Of a stretch of 17,540 nt of DNA, positions 7,557-13,689 are shown piece after piece. The stretch comes from Candidatus Bathyarchaeota archaeon (GTDB taxonomy: Archaea > Thermoproteota > Bathyarchaeia > TCS64): assembly GCA_020697635.1 (NCBI GenBank), contig JAEHCT010000006.1:1-17540 (forward strand). Reading direction: 5' to 3'. Positions within the stretch are counted from its first letter, which is position 1; each line of letters opens with the position of its first letter. The translations under genes and the position numbers were made by a program. Under the pieces are notes generated by a model that was not told the origin of the DNA, ran no database searches, and saw only the letters and a list, made by a program, of their open reading frames with translations.

Positions 7557-8044
7557 ATGGGCTTCGCCTTCCACTGCCTACGGTGTGGCGAGTGCTGCAG
7601 AAGCCTCATAACTCGTGAATGGAGCGGCCTCACCCTTTTCCCCTGGGAGAAACACCTCTTCACTGGGTCCAAGGTCTATTCCTTCCTCGGATACGGGGAG
7701 AGCCCAAACTCGCCACGGTTCAGAGTCTTCCTCTACAGGCACAACGGCCCCCCTGCGAGAAACTCGGGGACGACAGGTGCAGCATCCACGAGACAAAGCC
7801 CCTGGTCTGTAGGAGCTACCCGTTAAGATACACCAAGGTAGGAACCGGCCGGGTCATCTACGAGCCCGCCCCCGAGTGCAAATCCATACCCGTGTCTAAA
7901 ACTAAGGGCTCGTGGGCCAAGTTTCCCGAGCTATACTCCTCAGAGGAGATAGGGTACCACCTCAGACAATTTCATGCAATGAAGGAGCCAAAATGGAGGT
8001 ACGACCACTTCTCCGAAACTTGGACACCCTATGACAGGAAGTGA
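7557..8044 (+). pseudogene. YkgJ/CxxCxxCC-family cysteine-cluster protein, split by a frameshift
   Basis: Two overlapping frames together make one ~162-residue member of the YkgJ family of zinc/iron-binding cysteine-cluster proteins. The first frame (7557 to about 7750) starts with FHCLRCGECCRSLIT, the hallmark CxxCGxCC motif. The second (about 7751-8044) continues with PCEKLGDDRCSIHETKP and LVCRSYPLRY, the conserved second half with the remaining ligands. The join falls in a run of six C at 7748-7753: seven C would keep one frame through RHNGPPCEK. The simplest reading is a one-base deletion, either a sequencing or assembly error or a true mutation; -1 slippage on the C-run would also restore the protein. 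All cluster cysteines survive across the two frames. Exact function of the family is uncertain; it is often annotated as an Fe-S or zinc oxidoreductase. Confidence 0.8.
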
Positions 8045-8051
8045 CTGGGGC

Positions 8052-8106
8052 CTGTTTTGGAGTAGCCCATCGAAGCGGTGACTCGACCGCCCCGTAACTA
8101 AAACAG
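8052..8106 (+). repeat. Inverted repeat downstream of the YkgJ-family gene
   Basis: The arms CTGTTTT (8052-8058) and AAAACAG (8100-8106) pair perfectly over 7 bp. Between them sits a second perfect hairpin, GCGGT-GACTCG-ACCGC (8076-8091). The T4 run in the left arm may serve as a terminator for the upstream gene. The element could also be part of the structured locus that follows. No coding potential is convincing here. Confidence 0.4.
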
Positions 8107-8111
8107 TAAGG

Positions 8112-8128
8112 GTTATACTCCATATATC
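8112..8128 (+). promoter_or_regulatory. TATA-like boxes ahead of the structured non-coding locus
   Basis: Two AT-rich blocks, GTTATACT and CATATATC, lie in an otherwise GC-rich stretch. Either would place transcription start at about 8140-8150, exactly where the series of hairpins begins. No open reading frame with conserved features starts there, so the promoter appears to serve a non-coding transcript, although a long leader for the gene at 8383 is possible. Confidence 0.45.
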
Positions 8129-8144
8129 CTAGTTCAAGTCACCC

Positions 8145-8340
8145 CGTCGACAATCGACGCACCCATGCTGACGGCCCTCGCGGAGGTTTGCTGTGATTCG
8201 AGGGTTACCCACGCATGGTACAGGCGGGGGAGGCGCGGGGCCCGCAAAACACTGCATCTGAGAGAGCTCAGCCGAGTACGGCGACGCCGATTCGATGAGG
8301 CTGAAAGTTTGGTGCAGGGAACAGGGGAACCCCGCCCTCA
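8145..8340 (+). ncRNA. Candidate structured RNA, H/ACA-like first hairpin
   Basis: Bases 8045-8382 carry no gene I can support. This part has dense nested pairing: CGTCGA/TCGACG (8145-8159); a two-part stem CCATGC/GCATGG (8163-8168 with 8213-8218) around CCCTCG/CGAGGG (8175-8180 with 8199-8204); GGCGGGG/CCCCGCC (8223-8229 with 8330-8336); CTGCA/TGCAG (8252-8256 with 8313-8317); and TCAGCC/GGCTGA (8268-8273 with 8299-8304). The second element resembles an archaeal H/ACA guide: two stems separated by an open pocket and an ACA at 8220-8222, 15 bases from the upper stem, within the canonical 14-16. A GGA and GTGAT pair in the apical loop could form a kink-turn-like fold, but the match is imperfect. 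I do not recognise the whole as RNase P RNA, a tRNA or a known riboswitch. Confidence 0.4.
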
Positions 8341-8348
8341 AACCTCAA

Positions 8349-8358
8349 AAAGTTATAC
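8349..8358 (+). promoter_or_regulatory. TATA box for the NAD salvage operon
   Basis: AAAGTTATAC is centred about 29 bases before the ATG at 8383. This predicts leaderless or nearly leaderless transcription of the nicotinamidase-NAPRTase pair, independent of the upstream RNA-like locus. Confidence 0.6.
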
Positions 8359-8382
8359 GGAGGCATCCCGTAGCTCATATCG

Positions 8383-8940
8383 ATGGAGTTGAAGACAGCG
8401 TTACTCGTAGTAGACATGATCAAGGAGTTCGTCACGGGGAGGCTGGGAGGAGCCCACGCCCAAGCCGTGGTCCCGAACATCAAGAGGCTCATCGAGGCAG
8501 CCAGGCGGAGCGGCTCGCCCGTCGTCTACATCACGGACGCCCACCTTGAAGGGGTGGACCACGAGTTCGATGTGTGGGGCAGCCACGCCGTCGCCGGCAG
8601 CGACGAGGCGGAGGCGGTGCCCGAGCTCGCCCCCGCGGAAGGCGACCACAGGCTCTACAAGCGCAGATACAGCGCGTTCTTCGCCACGGGGCTGGACGCG
8701 CTGCTCCGGGAGCTCAAGGTGGACACGGTTGTGCTCACGGGGGTGCTCACGAACATCTGCATACAGCACACCGCCGCCGACGCCTACTTCAGGGGGTACA
8801 GGGTCGTGGTCCCCACCGACTGCGTCAACGCTTTGACGCCGGAGGAGCAGGAGACGAGCCTCGCGTTCATGAGACGCATGTACGACGCCGAGCTCACCGA
8901 CTCGGGTGAAGCCGAGGAACTGCTGGGGGAGCCACGATGA
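8383..8940 (+). CDS. pncA: Nicotinamidase-like isochorismatase-family cysteine hydrolase
   Basis: A 185-residue cytosolic hydrolase of the isochorismatase superfamily, probably nicotinamidase, which converts nicotinamide to nicotinate and ammonia. The catalytic triad is visible as D11 (LLVVDM), K93 (YKRRYSAF) and C126 (TNICIQHTA). The metal site of true nicotinamidases is also present: D52-x-H54, H60 and H68 (TDAHLEGVDH...WGSH). A non-proline cis-peptide region, VLTN, precedes the cysteine. The assignment is strengthened by a 4-base ATGA overlap with a nicotinate phosphoribosyltransferase gene, the next enzyme in NAD salvage. The ATG at 8383 lies at leaderless distance from a TATA box. Other amide hydrolases share the fold, but the context makes nicotinamidase the best call. 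Confidence 0.87.
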   Translation: MELKTALLVVDMIKEFVTGRLGGAHAQAVVPNIKRLIEAARRSGSPVVYITDAHLEGVDHEFDVWGSHAVAGSDEAEAVPELAPAEGDHRLYKRRYSAFFATGLDALLRELKVDTVVLTGVLTNICIQHTAADAYFRGYRVVVPTDCVNALTPEEQETSLAFMRRMYDAELTDSGEAEELLGEPR

Positions 8941-10145
8941 AGGGCTTCCACATAGCGTCCAGCGAGGACATCAGGCGGGGACGCACCACCGACGTATACT
9001 TCCAGCGCACCAAGAAGATACTGGAGGCGAAGGGAAAGGATAAGATCCGGGTCGTCATGGAGGTGACCATAGGCTCGCCCCCCGACAACCACCCATGGGG
9101 CGTCCTGTGCGGCGTCGAGGAGGTCGCACGCCTATTCGAGGGGCTTCCCGTGGACATCCACTGCATGCCGGAGGGCAGCCTCTTCCACAGCGAGGACAGC
9201 CTCGGATACAGGAGCCCGGTGCTCACCATAGAGGGGACGTACCACGACTTCTGCGAGTACGAGACGCCGCTCCTCGGCTTCATCTGCCAGGAGTCGGCGG
9301 TCGCCAGTAGAGCCGCGTACGTCAGGGTCGCCGCGGGGGACAAGCCGGTGATAGCGTTCGGAGTCAGGCGCATCCACCCGTCCCTGGCCCCCGCCATGGA
9401 CCGGGCCGGCTACATCGGCGGCCTCGACGGCGTGTCGAGCATCATCGGAGCCGAGACCTGCGGCCTACAGCCCACCGGGACCATGCCCCACGCCCTCATG
9501 ATAGCGTTCGGCGACCAGGTAGAGGCGTGGAAGGCGTACGACGAGGTGGTCGAGCCCGAGAGCCCCCGGGTCATACTCGTGGACACCTACTACGACGAGA
9601 AGACCGAAGCGATAATGGCCGCTGAGGCCCTCGGGGAACGGCTGTACGGGGTGCGTCTCGACACCCCGAGCTCTAGGCGTGGCAGCTTCCCCAAGATAGT
9701 GAAGGAGGTGCGGTGGGAGCTGAACCTCAGGGGCCACGAGGGCGTCAAGATATTCGTGTCGGGGGGCCTCAACGAGGACACGGTGAAGGAGCTAGCTGAG
9801 GCCGGGGCGGACGCCTTCGGCGTGGGGACATGGGTCAGCGGGGCGCCCACCCTCGACTTCGCCATGGACATCGTCGAGGTCGACGGTGTGCCCCACGCCA
9901 AGCGGGGCAAGCTCGGCGGGAAGAAACAGGTCTGGAGGTGCAAGGAGTGCCTCAGCGACATAGTGACGCCCGCCGACGCGGCTCAGCCCAGGTGCGGCGA
10001 GTGCGAGGGGGACACGGAGCCCATTCTGAAGCCCCTGATCAAGGATGGCAGGATAGTCGCGCCCCTCAGGACACCCGGAGAGATAAGGGGGCACGTCCTA
10101 GGCCAGCTGCGGAGGCTAGCCGGGGAAGCGGGGAGGGGCAGCTGA
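8937..10145 (+). CDS. pncB: Nicotinate phosphoribosyltransferase, archaeal zinc-ribbon type
   Basis: A 402-residue enzyme joining nicotinate to PRPP to give nicotinate mononucleotide in the NAD salvage (Preiss-Handler) pathway. The order is an N-terminal domain, a TIM-like barrel with FGVRRIHP (H147 is the likely phosphorylatable histidine) and LVDTYYDE, then FVSGGLNEDTV and GVGTW near the phosphate-binding end. A C-terminal zinc ribbon has C335, C338, C353 and C356, the layout known from the Thermoplasma-type enzyme. The start ATG overlaps the stop of the nicotinamidase-like gene, so the two products are made together. Bacterial PncB is of a different length and lacks the ribbon. The basic tail (LRRLAGEAGRGS) has no clear role. 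Confidence 0.92.
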   Translation: MKGFHIASSEDIRRGRTTDVYFQRTKKILEAKGKDKIRVVMEVTIGSPPDNHPWGVLCGVEEVARLFEGLPVDIHCMPEGSLFHSEDSLGYRSPVLTIEGTYHDFCEYETPLLGFICQESAVASRAAYVRVAAGDKPVIAFGVRRIHPSLAPAMDRAGYIGGLDGVSSIIGAETCGLQPTGTMPHALMIAFGDQVEAWKAYDEVVEPESPRVILVDTYYDEKTEAIMAAEALGERLYGVRLDTPSSRRGSFPKIVKEVRWELNLRGHEGVKIFVSGGLNEDTVKELAEAGADAFGVGTWVSGAPTLDFAMDIVEVDGVPHAKRGKLGGKKQVWRCKECLSDIVTPADAAQPRCGECEGDTEPILKPLIKDGRIVAPLRTPGEIRGHVLGQLRRLAGEAGRGS

Positions 10146-10159
10146 GGCTACCCTATACC

Positions 10160-10169
10160 CTTAATAAAA
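10160..10169 (+). promoter_or_regulatory. TATA box for tyrS
   Basis: CTTAATAAAA lies just after the NAPRTase stop, with its centre about 38 bases before the TTG at 10203. It predicts a short leader of about 12-15 bases. Confidence 0.5.
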
Positions 10170-10202
10170 ACCCGGCACGTATGCAATTGTTGGCGAACCA
10201 AC

Positions 10203-11285
10203 TTGGACACAGAGACCCGCCTCGAACTCGTATCACGTAACCTGCAGGAGATCATCACCGCCGATGAGCTCCGCAGCCTCCTAGAGACGAACGACCACCC
10301 GCGGGGCTACGTCGGCTTCGAGCCCAGCGGCATAATGCACGCCGGAACCGGCCTCATCGTGGGAAAGAAGATGAGCGACTACGTCGACGCTGGTTTCCAC
10401 TTCATAATCTACCTCGCCGAGTGGCACGGCTGGATCAACAACAAGATGGGCGGTGTCATGGAGAACTTGGCCACCGCGGCGGAGTACTTCAAGGACTGCT
10501 TCATGGCGCTGGGTCTCCCCGAGGGCAGGGTCGAGTACCTGTGGGCCTCCGACGTGGTGGACACCAAGGACTACTGGGAGAAGGTGGTCCGCGTCATGAA
10601 GTCCACGAGCCTCAGGCGGACCCTCCGAGCCATGCCCATCATGGGGAGAAGCGCCGACACGACGGACGTGGAGACGGCGTGGGCCCTGTACCCGGCGATG
10701 CAGACCAGCGACATCTTCCACATGGACTTGGACTGCGTCTGCGCGGGGATGGACCAGAGGAAGGTCCACATGTTGGCAAGGGAGGCCGCGCCCAAGCTGG
10801 GCTTCAAGGTCCCCGTATGCCTCCACAATCCTCTGCTACCCGGCCTGCAGGTGACGGAACTCAACGGCAGCTTCGACGAGGACGAGGGCATAAACCAGAG
10901 CATCCGGCACAAGATGAGCAAGAGCGTCGCCAAGGGCGCCATATGGATTAACGACACCCCGAAGGAGGTCAAGGAGAAGTACCGGGCGGCCTACTGTCCT
11001 GAGAAGGTCGTCGAGGATAACCCGGTGCTGGCCCACGCGCGGATGGTGGTGTTCCCCAACCTAGGGAGGCTGGAGGTGGAGCGGCCCAGGAAGTTCGGCG
11101 GAGACGTCGTGTTCCACAGCTTCGAGGAACTGGCCCAGACCTACGCCAAGGGTGACCTGCACCCGCTGGACCTCAAGAACGGGGTCTCCGATGCCATGAT
11201 CAAGCTCCTGGAGCCCGTGGTAAAATACTTCGAGAAGAAGCCCGAGAACCTTGAGAAGATGCGGCGGCTAACCATTACCAGGTAG
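10203..11285 (+). CDS. tyrS: Tyrosyl-tRNA synthetase, archaeal type
   Basis: A 360-residue class I aminoacyl-tRNA synthetase that charges tRNA-Tyr. It shows the archaeal hallmarks: GYVGFEPSGIMHAG (the HIGH region at H46), YPAMQTSDI, DQRKVHMLAR, HNPLL and HKMSKS (K237-S241). The C-terminal RPRKFGGDV and LHPLDLKN motifs are also present. At 360 residues it is closer to the longer crenarchaeal form than to the ~306-residue Methanocaldococcus form. The HIGH-like motif reads HAGT, with Thr in place of the second His. TTG 10203 is chosen because the following residues match the usual N-terminus and no ATG or GTG fits better. Its stop codon directly abuts the stop of the convergent GAPDH gene. Confidence 0.94.
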   Translation: MDTETRLELVSRNLQEIITADELRSLLETNDHPRGYVGFEPSGIMHAGTGLIVGKKMSDYVDAGFHFIIYLAEWHGWINNKMGGVMENLATAAEYFKDCFMALGLPEGRVEYLWASDVVDTKDYWEKVVRVMKSTSLRRTLRAMPIMGRSADTTDVETAWALYPAMQTSDIFHMDLDCVCAGMDQRKVHMLAREAAPKLGFKVPVCLHNPLLPGLQVTELNGSFDEDEGINQSIRHKMSKSVAKGAIWINDTPKEVKEKYRAAYCPEKVVEDNPVLAHARMVVFPNLGRLEVERPRKFGGDVVFHSFEELAQTYAKGDLHPLDLKNGVSDAMIKLLEPVVKYFEKKPENLEKMRRLTITR

Positions 11286-12293
11286 CTACAGCATCATCTC
11301 GGCGACGTCTACCAGCCTGCAGCAGTACCCCCACTCGTTGTCGTACCACGCGATCACCTTAGCCATGCGGCCGTTGACCCTGGTCTCCAAGGCGTCCACG
11401 ACCGAGGAGTAGGGGCTGTGCACGTAGTCGACCGACACCAGCGGCTCCTCAGAGTAGCCCATTATCCCCTTCATAGCCCCCTCCGAAGAGGCCCTGAACG
11501 AGGCGTTGATCTCGTCGACGGCGGCCCGCTTCTCAAGGTTGACCACCAAGTCCAGTATGGACACGTCGGGTGTCGGCACCCTGAACGCCATGCCGTCGAG
11601 CCTTCCCTTCAGCTCGGGCATGACCTCCCCTATGGCCTCGGAGGCCCCCGTGCTTGTGGGTATGATGCTCAACGCGCCGGCGCGTCCCCTCCTCTGATCC
11701 TTTGAGTGTTTATCCAGCAGCTTCTGTGCGTTAGTGTATGCGTGGATCGTCGACATGTACCCGGACTCTATGCCGTAGCCGTCGTGGAGCACCTTGGCTA
11801 CAGTCGCTAGGCAGTTTGTGGTGCACGATGCGTTGGAGACTACGTGGTGTCTCTCCTTGTCGTAGACGTCCTCGTTCACCCCCAGCACGATGGTGCAGTC
11901 CATGTTCGTCCCGGGCGCGGCGACGAGCACCTTCTTGGCGCCTGCCTTCAGGTGCTTACCCGCCTCCTCCTTGCTCCTGTACTGGTTGGAGGCGTCGATG
12001 ACGAGCTCCACGCCCAGCTCTCTCCAGGGAAGCTTCTCCGCGTCGTTCTCGTAGAGAACCCTCACGGGTTTGCCGTCAACGTATATGTTCTCCTCGTCCC
12101 ACTCGACGGTGAACGGTGCGCGCCCATGGACGCTGTCGTACTTCAAGAGATGGCCGACGGATGCCGCATCCCCCCTGTTGACCGCCACGAACTCCAGAGG
12201 CGAACCCTTCTCGACGGCAGCCCTGAGGGCGAGGCGCCCGGTCCTGCCGAACCCGTTGACCGCGGCCTTTACACCCAACCCTATACCTCTCAT
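11286..12293 (-). CDS. gap: Glyceraldehyde-3-phosphate dehydrogenase, class I (bacterial-type)
   Basis: A 335-residue phosphorylating GAPDH of class I, the type usual in bacteria and eukaryotes, not the archaeal class II. Seen: Rossmann start NGFGRTGR (~13-20), catalytic SNASCTTNC with C157, STIHAYTN with H184, IIPTSTGAS, and the closing WYDNEWGY. It interconverts glyceraldehyde 3-phosphate and 1,3-bisphosphoglycerate. The cofactor pocket is divergent: the usual Asn-Asp pair that selects NAD reads Asn-Arg (N39-R40), the DGPHKD-like segment reads DKHSKD so the common Pro is His, and the ST-G-F stretch reads SNQY. This could favour NADP. The ATG at 12293 lies at leaderless distance from a TATA box; an internal GTG eight codons in is an alternative start. 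Acquisition from bacteria, possibly old, is likely. Confidence 0.92.
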   Translation of the reverse strand: MRGIGLGVKAAVNGFGRTGRLALRAAVEKGSPLEFVAVNRGDAASVGHLLKYDSVHGRAPFTVEWDEENIYVDGKPVRVLYENDAEKLPWRELGVELVIDASNQYRSKEEAGKHLKAGAKKVLVAAPGTNMDCTIVLGVNEDVYDKERHHVVSNASCTTNCLATVAKVLHDGYGIESGYMSTIHAYTNAQKLLDKHSKDQRRGRAGALSIIPTSTGASEAIGEVMPELKGRLDGMAFRVPTPDVSILDLVVNLEKRAAVDEINASFRASSEGAMKGIMGYSEEPLVSVDYVHSPYSSVVDALETRVNGRMAKVIAWYDNEWGYCCRLVDVAEMML

Positions 12294-12313
12294 ATCAGCC
12301 TCATTATATGCAG

Positions 12314-12322
12314 ATAAATATA
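12314..12322 (-). promoter_or_regulatory. TATA box for gap (minus strand)
   Basis: Read on the minus strand this is TTATATTTA, centred about 25 bases before the ATG at 12293. It is one of the clearest leaderless promoters in the window. Confidence 0.7.
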
Positions 12323-12323
12323 A

Positions 12324-12334
12324 CCCGATTCGGG
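12324..12334. promoter_or_regulatory. Palindrome between divergent promoters, candidate operator
   Basis: CCCGA-T-TCGGG is a perfect 11-base palindrome. It begins two bases from the gap TATA box and ends three bases before the plus-strand TATA-like block at 12338-12348. A protein bound here could control both directions. No regulator gene is nearby. Confidence 0.35.
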
Positions 12335-12337
12335 AAC

Positions 12338-12348
12338 CTTTTTATCTA
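12338..12348 (+). promoter_or_regulatory. TATA-like box for the dnaG leader transcript
   Basis: CTTTTTATCTA lies divergently to the gap promoter and predicts transcription from about 12368. This is some 190 bases before the dnaG start, so a long leader or a separate small RNA is implied. Confidence 0.45.
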
Positions 12349-12368
12349 GAGGCCCCGCCAATGTAAAC

Positions 12369-12556
12369 GAGCGTAAGAAAAGACGCTTGCATCAAAGTAC
12401 ACTCTCACTGGCAGGGAACCCCGACGCATGCGGTTCTCCTGCACTCATATCGGAAAAGGAAGGGTTTGATTCTATCACGCCCGGGCAGGTCCCAATGTAG
12501 ACCGGGGGCCCCTGCGGTAAGGGTGACTAGAGCACAGAATACAGAGATGATCATAG
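12369..12556 (+). other. Structured leader or small RNA upstream of dnaG
   Basis: This non-coding stretch holds several hairpins: AGCGT/ACGCT (12370-12387); GCAGGGAACC with GGTTC-T-CCTGC (12411-12420 with 12432-12442), ten pairs with one bulged T and an 11-base loop; and GCAGG/CCTGC (12485-12489 with 12511-12515) enclosing a smaller hairpin. The two larger hairpins share identical outer arms, so alternative cross-pairing is possible. An SD-like site (12543-12552) sits at the end. It may be a regulatory leader of dnaG or an independent RNA; I do not recognise a known family. Confidence 0.35.
12543..12552 (+). promoter_or_regulatory. Ribosome-binding site of dnaG
   Basis: AGAGATGATC matches the archaeal consensus GGAGGTGATC at 8 of 10 positions and ends four bases before the GTG at 12557. 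It supports that start and shows that dnaG is read from a leadered message, unlike most genes here. Confidence 0.55.
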
Positions 12557-13666
12557 GTGAAAGACACAGAAAAGTTCCCTGGCGCGAAGTACGTGATAAA
12601 GGCCACCTTCACGGTGGAAGGCGTCGTGGAGAAGCACGACGTCATCGGCGCCATATTCGGCCAGACCGAAGGCCTCTTCCCCAAGGACTTTGAGCTAAGG
12701 GAGCTGCAGAAATCAGGCAAGATCGGAAGGATCGACATAGAGCTGAAATCCGCTAAAGACAAGACAACCGGCACAGTGATGGCCCCCAGCAGCCTGGACA
12801 GAGCCGAGACCGCCGTCGTCGCGGCGGCCATGGAGACCGTGGACAGGGTGGGTCCGTGCGACGCGAAGATGAAGATAGAGCAGATCACGGACGTCCGCAG
12901 CGAGAAACGCGCACAGATAGTGGCGAGAGCCAAGGAACTCATGAAGGCGTGGGTGGTCAAGGAAGGCCACGAGATCGAGAAGCTCCTCGACGAGGTCCAG
13001 AAGGAAGACCGGAAGGTCAAGGCCGTCCACTATGGACGGGAGAGGCTGGCGGCCACCCCCGACATAAGCAGAAGCAGAGAGCTCATCATCGTCGAGGGAC
13101 GCGCAGACGTTAACAACCTCATAAAGAGCGGGATCACAGGCGTCATAGCCCTTGAAGGCGTAAAGGTGCCGAACACAATAAAGAATCTGGCAAGGAAGAA
13201 GGAGATAACCGCCTTCCTCGACGGCGACAGGGGCGGAGACCTCATACTGCAGGAGATGCTCCAGGTCGCGAAGCCCAAATACGTGGCACGCGCACCACGA
13301 GGCAAGGAGGTCGAGGAGCTAACCCCCGACGAGATAAGGGAGGCCCTCGCCAACAAGACCGAAATAGAGGAGGTAGTGGTCTCAAACGAGCTGGCTGGGA
13401 TGGCTGAAGGGCTCCGCGGCACCCTTGAGGCGGTGATGCTGAAGGAAGACGGAAGCCAGGCCGGCAGGATACCTGTCAGCGATCTCGTGGACAAGCTGAA
13501 GAACAGCGAAGGCGTGAGAGTCGTCCTGTTCGACGGCATAGTCACAGGGAGGCTCATCGACGCCGCCAACGAGAAGAATGTAAAAACCCTCATAGGCGAA
13601 CGCGTCGCCGAGGGGGTGCGCATCCCCCGAGGCCTAGAGATAAGATCCTTCAAAGATCTAAGCTAA
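12557..13666 (+). CDS. dnaG: DnaG-like Toprim protein (archaeal primase / exosome subunit)
   Basis: A 369-residue archaeal DnaG. In archaea this protein is mainly known as a subunit of the RNA exosome that helps target poly(A)-rich RNA, and it also shows primase activity. The N-terminal part carries the conserved GAIFGQTEGL (31-40) and ELQKSGKIGRI. The central Toprim domain has the catalytic E180 in IIVEGRADVNNLI and the D222-x-D224 pair in FLDGDRGGDLI. The C-terminal part has KYVARAPRGKEVEEL. No bacterial-style zinc domain is present, as expected for the archaeal form. The GTG start is supported by an SD-like site. The end is followed by T-tracts that probably stop transcription. Confidence 0.95.
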   Translation: MKDTEKFPGAKYVIKATFTVEGVVEKHDVIGAIFGQTEGLFPKDFELRELQKSGKIGRIDIELKSAKDKTTGTVMAPSSLDRAETAVVAAAMETVDRVGPCDAKMKIEQITDVRSEKRAQIVARAKELMKAWVVKEGHEIEKLLDEVQKEDRKVKAVHYGRERLAATPDISRSRELIIVEGRADVNNLIKSGITGVIALEGVKVPNTIKNLARKKEITAFLDGDRGGDLILQEMLQVAKPKYVARAPRGKEVEELTPDEIREALANKTEIEEVVVSNELAGMAEGLRGTLEAVMLKEDGSQAGRIPVSDLVDKLKNSEGVRVVLFDGIVTGRLIDAANEKNVKTLIGERVAEGVRIPRGLEIRSFKDLS

Positions 13667-13668
13667 AT

Positions 13669-13689
13669 ATTTTTTCTATCATCTTTTTT
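13669..13689 (+). terminator. Poly-T terminator of dnaG
   Basis: Two T6 runs (13670-13675 and 13684-13689) follow the dnaG stop within about 25 bases, the usual archaeal intrinsic terminator form. The second run lies inside the 3' end of the convergent nucleotidyltransferase gene. Confidence 0.6.

Noticed and set aside
8131..8144. T-loop-like TTCAAGT suggesting a tRNA
   Set aside because: The flanking bases do not form a T-stem, and no acceptor, D or anticodon arm can be drawn around it on either strand.
8145..8340. RNase P RNA
   Set aside because: The conserved GAGGAAAGTCC-like and ACAGAA-like core blocks are missing on both strands.
8165..8392. Small open frames across the structured non-coding locus
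   Set aside because: Arg-rich, without motifs or start-site support, and they run through the promoter of the next gene.
11286..12293. Archaeal class II GAPDH
   Set aside because: The active site is SCTTNC with class I motifs throughout, not the class II SCNTT-type site.
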